This document shows positions 45,865 through 57,999 of a stretch of 64,000 nucleotides of DNA, piece after piece. The notes under the pieces were generated by a model. The model did not search any database and was not told the origin of the DNA. It saw only the letters and a program-made list of their open reading frames with translations. The position numbers and the translations under genes were made by a program. The DNA is from Gnetum montanum. Taxonomy: Eukaryota > Streptophyta > Gnetopsida > Gnetales > Gnetaceae. The first letter of the stretch is position 1, and each line of letters begins with the position of its first letter. The DNA lies in the NCBI GenBank assembly GCA_015680685.1, contig MNCI01005898.1:288523-352522 (forward strand). Direction: 5' to 3'.

Positions 45865-47059
45865 TGTACCGTTCGAAATCGTTGGTCTCCAGCTGGAAAG
45901 AAATAGAGACCTGGAGATCTCCGGACACGCACAGAAGACCCTACCTTTGCTTGAGGGTGAGCTGGAATAAATGAAGGTAGAGTACCTTGAATGGTCCGCA
46001 CGCGGATCAGGCAAGGATTTCCCCGAACGTACACCAGGGTGCTATATGCTGGGTTATACGTAAATGGCGTAGCAGGCGTAAAACAGAGCGTAAACAGCGT
46101 AACTGATGCGAACAGAGTGTAAACGTAAAAGAGTGTAAACAGAATACATGCAACAATTAATGCAAACTGTAATAGATTTTAGGAAGAAAATGTAACAATG
46201 GTATTTCAAAATGAGAGTTACAATGCCCCGGTCTAACGCAGTTGTGGCTTTGACACAAGGCAGACGAAAAGCCCCAGTGGATGTAGGGATGACTGTGGGC
46301 TAGTTCACACTATAGGCACAGCGTAGAGGCTGTATGCTCAGCGTATAGGGTTGTCCAGCGTACAAGGTTCTCTGCTCTGGTTCTCAGCGTCTGTCTTTTT
46401 CTCTCTAGTTTGCTTCAATTTTGCCACCCCACGATCTAGTGAAAAATTGGGGCTTTTATACAGGTTTTGATGTGAGACTCGGGTTGGGTGACATGTGGCG
46501 TGTTGACTGGGTGCAAAAGCGTAAAATTTACAAGTGTACAACATGTTACATTTGCTGGGCATATACGCTGTATCTGGTGGGTGTAGACTCTGGGCGTACA
46601 CGCTGGGCGTATACGCTATGGATGCTGGACATATACACTGGGCGCATACGCTGTGGATGCTGCCTTGTACCAAGTCTTGCTCTACAGTGTTGTTTCCATA
46701 CCATCTTCGAGGATTGCATGCCGGGCGTATGCATCAATCGTACAAGCTAGACGTACTTGTGGGGCGTGTACGCTAGTCGTGCACGTTGGGCGTATATGCT
46801 GGATGTATACGCTGTGAAATTCAGGCGTATATGCTGTGAATGTGAACTCTGAGCGTATATGTTGAGCGTATACGCTGAAAATGTAGACTTGGGCGTATAC
46901 GTTGGGTGTATATGCTGAGAATGCATACTTTGCGAAAATTAAGCATCTGATCTCCAAAGTTGCCATGTTTGATACCATATATAGCCGTGGTCGTCTATGG
47001 GTCCCAGGGACCTGCTTCTTGTTGGAAAAGTACTAAGCTCAAAATTTTGTGATGTTTCA
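45865..47059 (-). repeat. F 3' LTR with GCGTATACGC minisatellite
   Basis: Begins TGTACCGTTCG and carries the family block near 45985-46016 (GAATGGTCCGCACGCGGATCAG). Ends GATGTTTCA before the PPT. Between about 46555 and 46930 are many degenerate copies of GGGCGTATACGCTG, each containing the palindrome GCGTATACGC or a variant. Confidence 0.75.
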
Positions 47060-48258
47060 TTGGCCCCTCTTTGTTAACGCTTAGAGGAATCGACCTGAGA
47101 AGCGTCGACAAAGAAGTGCAAAACATCACAAGCAACTCGATAGAGACTTTGTCCTTTGCCACTTAACTAGACATCATCGCACTGTGTTCCGTAGTACATA
47201 GGATTGGGAAAGGGGAAATCTGTAGCTGGTAGGAAAATGGAGATTGTGGGGACTGGTAACTTGACCAAGGGATTGTGCTTGGAAAAGGGGATGTTCTAGT
47301 GTGTATCATGCTGATCCTTGTCAACAGTCATTATTTAGTGGACTCGGAATCAAGCCGTGCGATGTGCGTTCTTTGGCAGAACAAGACTCTTGGTTAGTAT
47401 CCAAGAGGATTTGTTGGTGAGACCAAAGCCAAGTGAGGACATGTTGCATTCTTTGGAGAAATAGGGCCCTTGTTTGGTGTTTAGGGGGAGCCTATTGGCG
47501 GAGAGCCAAAGCTATGCAACGAGATGTTCTTAATTGTTTTAGACATGAGTACTTGGTTTCAAGACAACTGCCTTCCTGCCTAGGGCTTGTATGGGAAGTG
47601 CGAAGGGTTTTTTTTTTACTCTTGTACTCATGATCAAGTGCTATGTTGTGTGTTGCAACTACATCAGAGTGTTACAGTTCGCGACAGCGTGCTCAAAGTT
47701 TTCAGTGTACTGGGTGTATCAGACGTGTGGCTAAGTAGAGTGTGTCAGTGAGTAGATAGGGAATGTACTAGGAAATGGGGATGTACTAGTGAACAGCTTG
47801 ATTTAGTCTTGCCACGTGGGCTGTGAACATTGCCTCATCTTGCTACTTATGATGAAATGCATTCTTGTACGAATACCTCTGAGCTTCATCCTGCAAACAC
47901 AACTCTAAGGAGACAAGAAAACCATGAGTGAGTTAACGAGCTTAGACTTAAATAGCTAATGATGAAACAATAGCATTAGAAGAGATTTTAGGCACTGTAT
48001 ATGGTGGCAGCAATGTTGGTGAAATCGTCTGATGGCGAGCGATGTAGTGATTCTGATAAAGTTTGAATGCGGCAGTAGATTGGGGAACCAGAGATGAACT
48101 TACCAGTTTATAGTCTTAGCGGACTATCATGGGTTAGTTTTATGTCATGACCCATTGGACATTTCCCGTTTAGCGTCGTGGCAGACGGTGCATTGCCAAT
48201 TTCTAGTCTTAGCGGACCATGAAATGGCAAACCAGTTTATAGTCTTAGCGAACTCTGG
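47060..48258 (-). other. F polypurine tract, 3' noncoding region and hairpin units
   Basis: On the minus strand an AAAGAGGGGCCA tract (47060-47075) abuts the LTR. The next kilobase has no open gene. 48095-48258 has five or so units of ACCAGTTTATAGTCTTAGCGG with GTC..GAC arms, the family minisatellite seen after integrase in E1 and E2. Confidence 0.6.
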
Positions 48259-48899
48259 TGGCTTTTATACAGGTTTTGACGTGAGACTCGGGTTGGGTGA
48301 CACGTGGCGCATTGACTGGGTGCAAAAGCGTAAAATTTACAAGTGTACAACATGTTACATTTGCTGGGCGTATACACTGGGTGTATACGCTGTATTTGGT
48401 GGGCGTAGACTCTGGGCGTACACGCTGGATGTGCTGGGCGTATACGTTGTGGATGCTGGACGTATACGCTGGGCGCATACGCTATAGATGCTGGGCGTAT
48501 ACGCTGTGGATACTGCCTTGTACCAAGTCTTGCTCTGCAGTGCTGTTTCCATGCCGTTTTCAGGGATTGTATGCCAGGCGTATGTATCAGTCGTACAAGT
48601 TGGACGTACTTGTGGGGCGTGTACGCTAGTCGTGCATGCTGGACGTATATGCTGTGAACTTTAGGCGTATACGCTGGGCGTATACACTGTGAATGTGAAC
48701 TCTGAGCATATATGCTGGGCATATACGCTGAAAATGTAGACTTGGGCGTATACACTGAGAATGCATACTTTGCGAAAATTAAGCATCTGATCTCCGAAGT
48801 TGCCATGTTTGATACCAGATATAGCCGTGGTCATCTATGGGTCCCAGGGACCTGCTTCTTATTGGAAAAGTACTAAGCTCGAAATTTTGTGGTGTTTCA
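48259..48899 (-). repeat. F 5' LTR, partial
   Basis: Matches 46451-47059 with scattered changes, including the GCGTATACGC minisatellite (about 48365-48750, with extra units). Ends GGTGTTTCA. Confidence 0.78.
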
Positions 48900-50454
48900 G
48901 CAAGAAGGGAGACCGCAATTGGACGCTGGTGAGTTTAGCAATATGTCTACCGTTTCATAAACCATTTCGGCCATTGCTAATATATTTAATTATGTAACAA
49001 GCGCCACTGTTGATGCTGCAGGACCTCCTCCGACTCGTGTGGAATCATGGGCCGAGATCCCTAATAAGTTTACGTTTATGTAGGGAATCATCGATGACAT
49101 GATTAGCCGCCTTCAGCAGGTGGACCTTGACATGGGTAACTAGTGGTGTTAGGTGCTCTCATGTTGCTATGCTAGAATTTCTTGAGCTTGCTAATCTTGC
49201 TATGCTAACGCGATTGCTATGCTCTTTGTGTCATGGTAGATTCTTAGCTCAAATGGGACTCGGCACGGCCTTTGAAAGTCAGTGTCGTGCCTACATTTCC
49301 CCCTGAAGTGACCAAGGTATCTGGTTGTGCATATAATGAGGCTTGCAAATGTGCTTTGCACTTAGCATGCTCCTTGTGGGAGTATAAGCACGTCAATGAG
49401 GACCTGTGGAAGGGGGTCCAAAAAGCTGAGTAAGAGAAGGCTAACCTGAGCACTGAGGTGGAGGATCTCAAGTCGAGGAATGAATTCCTCATAGCCCGTG
49501 ACACAAATAATAAGGACTGGTGCATGGCTATGATAGATTACATTAGATTTTGGATAGTCGCACATCTGAATGTTGAAGTCACCTACAAAATAATAGAACA
49601 GCAGATGCAAATGGACTTGTTGGCCTAGAAATATTAGGATTTGAAAGATTTCAGTGCCAAGGTTTACGAATGGGGGTAGTCCCAGAAAAATCATAAACAT
49701 ATGTATAAACTAAAACATGCCATCACTCGTAAACTATGCAGGGATGTTGCTGTGGAGGCTTTTATATATAGAGCATTCATAAATGCCATTGACGCTTCTA
49801 AGGCCTATGCCAAGTTCAAAGAGCAGGTAAAGGTTATGGAATCTCCTAACTGGAAAGTGGACCTTCCCACAGGAGAGACCGCAACCGCCTTCTTTTCTTC
49901 AAGGCCATCGAGGTGGACAACCACTGAAAGGGAGAGAGACACTGTAGATGTTGAACTAAACAATAGACATTGGGTGGACATCATGGTAGAGGAGGTCTGG
50001 CGCCACCTCGAGCTTGATTTAGATTAGATACCTTTCAAGACGAATGTAGGTCCTTCTCAAGTTAGTTGCTTTCTACTATATTAATGCTTATGCTCTATTG
50101 TAGCTTACGTGCGTTGCTTTAGCTGACCACTTCATTTCTACGATGTAGGCTCCAGATGAGGGCATAGGACCCGTAGAGGGAAAGAATGAAGAATCGGTAG
50201 AGGACAACGCCGAGGAAGACGATGCAAAAGGAAATGATGTAGAAACGAATAGTGAAGATGATGCGAACAGGAACAACCCATGACAACATGGGATTTTTTT
50301 TGAAGTTTTGAAAATTTGTAAAATTTTTGCAAACATTATCCAAAAGGCAAAAGTCTTTAATAAAGGAGAGAATTTCGGAAAAAAAATTGATTCTACTTTT
50401 ACTTGTGCATTGTTTACATGCTACGTTCTATGTAAAATTTTCATGCTTTCATGT

Positions 50455-50580
50455 GCTAGTTTTAGACCATTTCAAGCTCTTGCTAGTTTTAGGCCATTTT
50501 GGGTCTTTGGGGGACATTGCTAGTTTTAGGCCATTTCGGGCCTTTGCTAGTTTTAGGCCATTTCGGGCCAAAGCGTAGCA
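50455..50580. repeat. E3 hairpin array between antisense gene and protease
   Basis: Four units of TAGTTTTAGGCCATTTCGGGCC, with GGCC..GGCC arms around ATTTCG. Same position as the E1 and E2 arrays. Confidence 0.85.
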
Positions 50581-50709
50581 TGCCAAAGAGATGATACGTT
50601 AACAACTTGAACAATGGCTAACTAATAACTTATGTAGACATATGAATTGTAAACAATGAAATATGGTAATGTGCAAAGAATGACGATTGGGCAGGAAGTA
50701 GCAGGGTTG

Positions 50710-53700
50710 CTACGCTATGTGTAGCTGCTTCTTGACCCTTCATGGATTGAGCGAAGCATAAGGCCGAGGCGCTTTGCTAGGGCCTTCATTTACATCATTG
50801 TCCCTCACTTGGAAGGGTAACTCAACCCATGCGCTTTCATTTTTGAGACCGATCTACTGAGCTAATTCTCCCACTAGATGGTTAATGTGTGTGTAAGCAG
50901 ATGCTTCATCCTTAGAGGTTACGACCTCTGAGCCCTACTCCATGTCTATGTTATTGATTGCTTGTGTTGTTACCTCATCACCATGGATCATCACCTCCCT
51001 ACTTGTGTACGGTAGGTGGATTTCCTAGTGTATAGGTGAGAAGATAGCCCTAAGTTGTGCTAACTATGATCTCCCCAAGATCAAGTTAAACTTGGGCATT
51101 TCCTCGACCATGATGAACGTCGCGTTTGTGGGGAACTGGTCCCCTGCCATGAAGTCTATGTGGATTGTGCCTTTCACCAAGACGTGTGCCCCATTGACCA
51201 ACTTTAGGCATGACATCATTGTGGGTTTGATCTAGTTGACCAAGCCCAACATGTCCACAATAGGGAAGGGGATGACATTCGTGGAAGCCCCATCATCAAC
51301 GTGTACCCTTCAGATCCGGTGTTGGCCAACCCGAATTATGATGAAAAGGGATCCTGTAGTCACTTGGCCCCTTTTGGGATCCTCCCTAATGGCATTTCCA
51401 AAGAAAATTAGTTGAGGCGGTTCTAGCTCTATAGGTGTGGAGGGGAGCATGACCGAGTAGATCGCTTCCTCTTCTGCTGGCATGTCTTCGTTGACCAGAA
51501 TCACCATCAACATGCGGATCAGAGCCTCATGGTGTGGGATGGACGTCATGATTAGGTCGTATAAGCTCAATGTAGTGTTTTTCTATTTTAGAGCTTGCTT
51601 GACCTAAGTGAGGGCATCCAAGAGGTCTTGGCCATCCCCTATTTAATGCTTTCCTCCTCTTCTATTAATCCTAGAAGACAAATTTCCTAAGGAGGGGCAA
51701 TTTTAGGTTTGGGTTCAGGCCCTTTTTGGCAGGGTGGCTTAGACTGCATGGTTATAGCGATGTCCCTCTTTGGTGATGAGGGCATGGACATAGGGGCTAA
51801 AGATGTAGGCTTGGAAATACGAAGGGTGGCACTTCCTCTCGACGTCTCACTTGTGAAACACACTTCTCATTTTTTAGGATGAGAAGGTTGTTTTGCTGTC
51901 TTACGTGGGATGGGGGCTGTCGAAGGAGTCAGCCCCCTGATGATGAAAGGGGCTAGTGGTGTTAACGGATAGGGTAGCGCAGTTTTGCTAATAAGTGGCG
52001 CAGAGATGAATGCCCATGGAGGAACTCTTAGAATGAACAGTTGTTGCAAGCTTTGGCAAACCGCTGGTGGTGCTGGTGCACTACGCTGAGGCACATGAAC
52101 CACGAATGGCTGCTAGGGTGGCCTAGGATCACTGTCAATGCTGATGGCATTGATGATGTAATCAACATTATTAGCATTAAGGGGGTCTGTGTAGACATGC
52201 ATAGATTGGTTCTCAGGGTATACTAGGTTGTTTTCATCCAACACCAGTTTTCCTTAATCCATCAATCTCTGGATGTCATCCTGCAATGCCAGACAGTAAT
52301 CTATGTTGTGACCACATTGTTGGTGATAGCCACAAAACCTGTCCAAACTGAAACCCTTAGGAACTAGGGGCTCAATGGGCAAGGCCAAAGAGGGGTTCCT
52401 AAGGAGCTTGCAGTAGCGCTGATGTCTTCTGATTCCTTCTTCCAACATTTGCTTGTGTTGGATGTGCCATGCTGCCAATAGCTACTTTAGAAGTTCTGAA
52501 GGCTTGAGAGGTAGTGGGGTGTACTTTGAGTGATCTTTACACTCAAAGTTCAGTTTGGGTTGCGTAGATGTCTCGGGTGCAGGTATAGCCGGTTGCGGTG
52601 CGTGGCCCTGTTTGGGCATGGGGTTAGTTATGGGTACGACCAGTTTCTTGTTGTTCTTGTTACCATTGTTACTAGGTTTAGGCTTGGCCTTGGTTTCCAC
52701 AACGTCCACTATGGTTGTTGGGACCTTACCCTTATCCTTCTTTATGAAGGTGTTTTTGTAGGCAATGTAGGCTGAGTCTTTGCTTGCTTAAGCTGTGTCC
52801 TGTATACTCTTAGTCTGAGTGAAGGCTTGACTAAGAGTGTGAGGGGTGAGGTAGTATAGTTTAGAATTGATACAGTCATTCACTACACCCTTAAAGATAG
52901 CCAACAAGTGGGCCTCTGCGATGGGCTCGTAGATTTTGTTAAGGATTGCACTCCAACGCTGAATGAACTTTTGGACTGGCTCTAGAGGATCTTGCTTCAC
53001 GCTCATCAACTGATCCAGTGTGGTTTCTGGCTTCAAGTTTTACTTGAAGCACGTCATGAACTAGGTTAGAAGCTCTTCTAGACTTAAAATAGATGAGCAT
53101 GGTAGCGCGTGGTACCAATCTAAAGCCTTTTCAGTTAGGGACATAGCAAAGACACGAATAATCATGTGTGGCCATTGTTGCAATAGAATGGATTCAGACC
53201 TAAAGATGAAAAGATGTGCATTGGAATCTCCCTCCCCATTGTACTTCGTGAAGTGGGGGAGGGACATTCCTGGGGGTAACGTCAAAGCAGGGATTGCAGG
53301 GCTGATGGGGTCATCTTGGTAAAAGTCCATGACTTGTACCATGTTACACCCAGCAGCTTTGAGGCATTTTATTTCCTTAGTGAGGATTTGGATAAGCTAG
53401 AATGCTTAGTCCAGACCCTGTGATGTTGTGGACAATTGGGGAACTACCAAGGCAGCACCCATATGTGGAATGGCAGGGGTGGCAACGTGACCCATTAGCG
53501 GTACTATTGGGATAGCCCCCGCGAATGGTGCTGCTTACGCTATCCACCACCCGATAGATGGTGCTGTTGGAGCAGCAACCATGGGTTGGGCTGCCAGATA
53601 GACCAATTGTGTCATCGACAACATAGACCATAGCCCCGTGTTGGGTTGTACCATTTGCGGGGTTTGGTAGGTTTGAGGGCAAACATAATGAGGCATCTGC

Positions 53701-54530
53701 GATGATTGTGGAATAGCCGAAGAAGTGAATGGCGTCCACCATGTGGACAGGCTCGGGCTTGCCACAGTGGGTGGAACAAAAATGAACATAGGAATGGAAA
53801 CGGAAGTTGTGTACGGTTGTGAAATAGGTATAGCGTGAACATGCAACAGGGTAGTCGTGATTGGTGTATGATGTGCTACAGGAATGGGCTGATGAAAAAT
53901 TTGCGGAGGCACAATTGCTGCAAATGAAACAGGGGAATAAGGGCATTGATATGCTAGGAAGGTGACATGGCTACCCATTGTGGTTGTGATTGTAGGCTAT
54001 GGTAGCATAGGAGTGATCACAAAGGGAGCGATGATAGACAACAGATTGGCCCAGAAGGATTGGGTAGGAGGGACCGTGACGAGGTTGGCCTGATCCCCCC
54101 CATCGAATTGAGAATTAAGCTCCTCTTGTCCATCCTAGAAGGTGTCACCCTGGTTAGATGCTGTGTCCTGCTGCTCCCTAAGCCTAGCCAACTGGATTAG
54201 CTAGTCTAGAAGCCCTTGATTCATCTGTGTCAAAGGTATGGAAGCACCGAGAGTGGAAACAAACTCCTTCCTATCACAATAAGTGAACTCGAAGCTATGT
54301 TTGTTTTCGAATTCGTGCACATCCAAAGGCAGGTTTGCCTGAACGTTTGCACAGAGGAAGTTATAGTGCTCATGTTGTTGGGCCAAGCCCTCAGGTCCCC
54401 AGTTTTGGATCCTGAGGGATCGACATGTTTTCAACGTTGGGTTGAGCCGTTGTTTGACATCTGTGATGTCTTGAACCGAGATGGAAACTTCAACATTGAA
54501 GGTATTAGCAGTAGTGCTTGAGGAAGCCAT
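50710..54530 (-). pseudogene. gag-pro: E3 gag-protease remnant
   Basis: Start at 54530 (MASSSTTANTF). The N-terminal domain (HYNFLCANVQANLPL, FEFTYCDRKEF) matches E1. A Pro-rich spacer follows, then the gag core at about 53340-52790 (MDFYQDDPISPAIPALTLPP, KALDWYHALP, DPLEPVQKFIQRW). The Cys/His motif is FCGYHQQCGHNIDYC (about 52335-52290). The linker has PFIIRG and FILRVPP. The protease is around 51570-51000 with VDDGASTNVIPFP and FNLILGRS. The tail has ELPFQV and a final KKQLHIA. Stops at several points. As in the other copies, the frame ends before RT. Confidence 0.82.
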
Positions 54531-54958
54531 TGTCAAGCTAAACAGTTTTACAAATGAGAAAAAAAGCAAAGAGATTGGAAAGCTAAAAATTTTTACGAAT
54601 GAGAAGAGCAAAAATATTGGAAAGCAATAAAAAAGGTTTTATGTCTTGCAAGATTCCCAAGGAACTGTCATAGCAACTGATTTGTACCACACAATGCATA
54701 AAAAACCACAAAAGGATATCATGTTTATGCTAGTGCATAATAGGATACAGAGCGTGTGCAAGACTACCATAAGATAGGCAAGTCAACTAGCAACCAGAGG
54801 CTTTATGTCCTATAGGATTCCTGAGGATCCGTCGATGCAACCGAGTTGCACTGCACGATGTGTAAACGATCACAGATGGGTGTTAAGTTTATGCTAATGT
54901 GTATCAGGGTGTAGAAGGCTTACAGGACTACCGTGACACATGGAAAGGACACCAAAAG

Positions 54959-54975
54959 CCCTCCTTCTAGCACCA
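54959..54975 (-). other. E3 primer binding site
   Basis: The plus strand CCCTCCTTCTAGCACCA is identical to E2 and is again six bases before the LTR. Confidence 0.75.
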
Positions 54976-54981
54976 GAAAAC

Positions 54982-56664
54982 TGTAGCGACTAAAAACGTC
55001 GGTAGTTGGAAAACACCGACGGGTCGTCAATCGTTGATAGTCTTAACCCCATTTTCGTGAAAGGGCTGTGTTGGATGGAGCAGAAACAGGGCAGCCTAAA
55101 CAGTCTGGTCGATCAGATAGGGACTTAGTCAGTGTTAATATAACCTTTTGCAATGTGTGATTTGAAAACGGGACTGATAGCGCAAAGTAATGCATAAATG
55201 TAACAGAGATAGAAAATAGTGTAAAATGTAATAATAAGCAAGAGACAAAGTAAAATGCAGTTAGAAAAATGCACCTCTTTGAAGCTACGACTTTGTTTTG
55301 TCAAGGTGGATATAATTGGTTGCACAATGCTAAGAAGTGTAGAGGTCCCGAGAGTAACCAAGACGTGTAGAGCAAGACGGCTGTGTGCTTGAACACGGAC
55401 TCAGGCATTAACAATACAAAGCGCTACCAAGGTGGTAGAAAAGAGCAGAACAAAATTCCAACTAAGAATGCTAACTGTTTACAATGTCCAACAAAAAGCT
55501 TATAATGCTAAAGGTTATAGTGCTAGCCTTGTTTTTGCTTGTCAACCAACAAAATTGTTAGCCGAACAAAATGTAAAAAATCAGACCATTTGAGCATTGC
55601 CGATTGGGGTATTTATAGGACCAAGGGAATGTGAAAGATGTAGTTTGGATGCCATGTTCCTTGGGCTTGCGTTGACCTATCTATGCTGCATGTGCCTGCA
55701 TGACCGTTGGGCGAGTCTACCATGCCGTAATTACAAGCCTGCCACATTGTAATTGCGCTATCAAAGCAACGGTGCGATTAGGTGGAGTGCATTGATGTAG
55801 CGTAACTGCTTGCCATGCTTTGCTATGCTTTGTAGCATAGCATGTTTGGCATAGCATAGCATCTTGTTATGCTGTGCTACGCTACACAGCATAGCGTAGC
55901 CGCTGGTTCAAAGTAAAAGATTTGCGTTGTATCCTGCTATGTGCATTGGAAACCTTTGAAGCTCATTGACTGTCTATTGCATATTTGCTACGCTATGCTA
56001 CGCTACATAGAGTATCATAGTATAGTAGCTGTCCTTGGTCGCAATAAACATTGCCAATCTGCAAACTTTGCCTTTTGCACTGCGAAGCTTGTGCACTTGC
56101 TGATCCCACCCTTTGAGATGCCTTCTGTTACTTTCATAGAATTACTACACCATGCTGTGCCATGTAGCTTAGCATAGTGTAGCGGCCAACATGGCTTGCT
56201 TCTTCCTAAGCTTGCCATTTTCTGACGAAAGGAGACATTTCCAAAGAACTTGAAGTCAAGCGAGGGGACTGACTGTTTAGTTTTTGCTACGCTATGCTAC
56301 ACTGCGTTGCATAGCATAGCGTAGCACTGCGCTTCAACAAACATCTTCTGAAGTTTGCTACGCTACATAGTGTAGCGTAGCATAGCAAAACTCCTTGACT
56401 TAGAAAACTTGTTGAAGCATTTTGCGCATTCTGAGCAACACCAACAATTCCACGCACCGCTCCTAAGTGCACTGTCGGCTGGATGAACTACTCAGGTGGG
56501 TAGGCTAGAGAATCCATTTAGCCTGTTGACACCTGGGGTAGAAAACCTACAGAATTGGATAGTCTGAACATTAGAGCATCCATCTCTTGAAGAATTGTCG
56601 TAAGGCTACGTGATTTGCAAAGACCTGGTGAAGCAAGCATGCCTTCGAATTTTTGGGTGTTTCA
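54982..56664 (-). repeat. E3 5' LTR
   Basis: 1683 bp from TGTAGCGACTA to GGGTGTTTCA. The family block CAGTCTGGTCGATCAGA is at about 55100. The minus-strand TATA is at 55610-55617. U3 (55790-56390) is dense in GCTACGCTATGC / GCATAGCGTAGC inverted repeats, including perfect 12-bp arms at 56286-56297 and 56314-56325. Its 3' LTR partner is lost. Confidence 0.82.
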
Positions 56665-57195
56665 AGCCCCTACACCTTGAGTAGTCACCAGTATTATATC
56701 TCTAGACCCACATTAGCCATATCACAACTCAACCAATGGACCTTACACTGAGGCAAGGTATCAACTGCATTGTGATTCATTTACCCTTATTAATATAAGA
56801 TTGTGTTGTGTGTGTAGATGGCAATCATACAACAATGGATTGGATCTTGAGGGAACACTTGGAATGGAATAGTGTTGGAGCATTATGTAAGGAACAAGAT
56901 TGATGGCGTGCTTATGGATGAACAACGAAAGGTGCAATCTTGGCATCGACAGCAACAGACTTCTTCTTTTCTCTCTCTCTTCTCTCTTCTCTCTCAGCTG
57001 TCAAGTCAAGCTGAATGTCAAATGTGTATAGTGTTCACTCTTTTTGTCATGAACACTAATTTTGTTATGTATTGTAATAATGATTTGTTCACATGTCACC
57101 CCATTCACCATTAGCATCATTAAGTCAATAATCCCATACCTTCCCAATATTTTGTAAGGAACTTGAGGATGATTTTTCATTCAGTCATGGGGGTA
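56665..57195. other. Residual interior of element G (or unique DNA)
   Basis: 531 bp between E3 and the right G LTR. It contains a CT-rich tract (56960-57000) and GGGGGTA before the LTR. The short open frame at 56872-57114 (+) has no recognisable domain. No gag or pol motif is found. Confidence 0.4.
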
Positions 57196-57999
57196 TAATG
57201 AGCCGCGATATCGCATCTGCCCCTACGATATCACGTATGTGATATCGCAGCCCGCTGTCATGCCTATAAATAAGAGGCATCTTTCCCTTGTTCACACATC
57301 TAGATTTAGACCCTTAGCCAAACTATAGTAGTTTTACCATTCTAGAGTTAGAATAATTTCCATGTTCCTGCAGTAGGAGTCTTAAAGTGAACGGATCTCT
57401 ACTCGAGCAAATTGTACCTAGGCACACATTTGTGTATGGTAATAAAATTTTTTTTTGATAAACCTTGTAGTATATGGACTAAGCTAAATAGGAATTAATT
57501 ACTATTATGTTTAAATGCTTTCCTAGATAATTAATCTCTCTTCACCCTTATCTCCTAGTAACGCAGAATGAGTACGACTTAATCATGAGCATTTAAGTGT
57601 GACTACTTGGTAACCCAGTAGTGTACTTAAGCCATGCGCTTGGTAATCCCAGTGGCAGTTATGCATGAAGTTTAGGATGTGTACAGATGATTAAGGAACG
57701 GATGCTCATCGCACTTAGGCTAGTTTAGATTCTCTCTCACCCTTCCTCTCTTAGCTTAGTTAATATTATTTTCCATCATACTCAGGAGTAACACTAGTGT
57801 AGAAACACATCATACACCTCACTCTAGACTAAACCATACATGACAAAGCTAATACTAGTCTAGGTGGGAAGACAGCGAACTACGACCTAAGGATAACTAT
57901 CTAGATACCACAACTAGCTCGTCTGCGGAGTTCGACTGGATCATGCGTGAAATGCTCGTATTCGTATGGTTGAGTGTAGGGGTATCTTGCCACTCATTA
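57196..57999 (+). repeat. Right LTR of element G
   Basis: Starts TAATGAGCC and ends CACTCATTA, followed by GTAAT. It carries a perfect inverted repeat CGATATCAC-GTAT-GTGATATCG at 57226-57247, TATAAATAAGAGG at about 57265, and the rest in parallel with 5038-5856. Confidence 0.75.

Larger units (their letters stand above)
45865..48899 (-). mobile_element. F: internally deleted relative of E1-E3 inserted in the E3 antisense gene
   Basis: Left LTR 45865-47059, PPT, 3' noncoding region, a few hairpin units (48095-48258), then a partial LTR 48259-48899. Flanks are GCAAA (45860-45864) and GCAAG (48900-48904), a TSD with one change. All coding DNA and the first 590 bp or so (in + order) of the right LTR are deleted in one step joining the minisatellite to the LTR just before its TATA region. 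Confidence 0.75.
42758..50283 (+). pseudogene. E3 antisense gene, split by insertion F
   Basis: Proposed exons: 42758-42879 (start at 42758 or 42761, MAPKKERTHLA), 43418-43859, 43942-44216, 44314-45413, 45538-45864 continuing at about 48905-48928, 49002-49135, 49240-50060, 50149-50283. Exon 5 begins with a Glu run and is Lys/Glu rich; F landed in it. The copy of exon 4 contains the N-flanked duplication at 44470. Exon 7 encodes a coiled-coil segment and FINAIDAS, matching FLDVIGAS of the other copies. Exon 8 is acidic and ends NNP. Several stops and a frameshift in exon 2 inactivate it. The same exon order as E1 and E2 supports the model. Confidence 0.68.
40382..56664 (-). mobile_element. E3: truncated Tat-lineage Ty3/gypsy element carrying insertion F
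   Basis: Right to left: 5' LTR 54982-56664, PBS, gag-protease 50710-54530, hairpin array, antisense gene 42758-50283 (split by F), head-to-head intergenic region, and RT to Ty3-type RNase H, cut at 40382. Archaeal RNase H, integrase, the 3' region and the 3' LTR are gone. It is the most diverged of the three copies. Confidence 0.8.
5038..57999 (+). mobile_element. Outer LTR element G, gutted and filled by nested insertions
   Basis: Two similar direct repeats of 819 and 804 bp (5038-5856, 57196-57999) are flanked on their outer sides by GTAAT (5033-5037 and 58000-58004), as expected for a target-site duplication. The termini are TAATGA and TCATTA (TCATCA at the end of the left copy). A G-rich tract, GGGGGTA, precedes the right LTR like a polypurine tract. 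Only 22 bp of G interior remain on the left (5857-5878) and about 530 bp on the right (56665-57195). No gag or pol of its own is seen, so G may have been a non-autonomous element. Two independent solo LTRs are the alternative; the shared TSD argues against that but is only 5 AT-rich bases. Confidence 0.45.

Noticed and set aside
46338-48806. Long open frames on both strands with repeated YAQ/VYAQ-type residues
   Set aside because: They arise from the GCGTATACGC minisatellite in the F LTRs; both strands and several frames are open at once.
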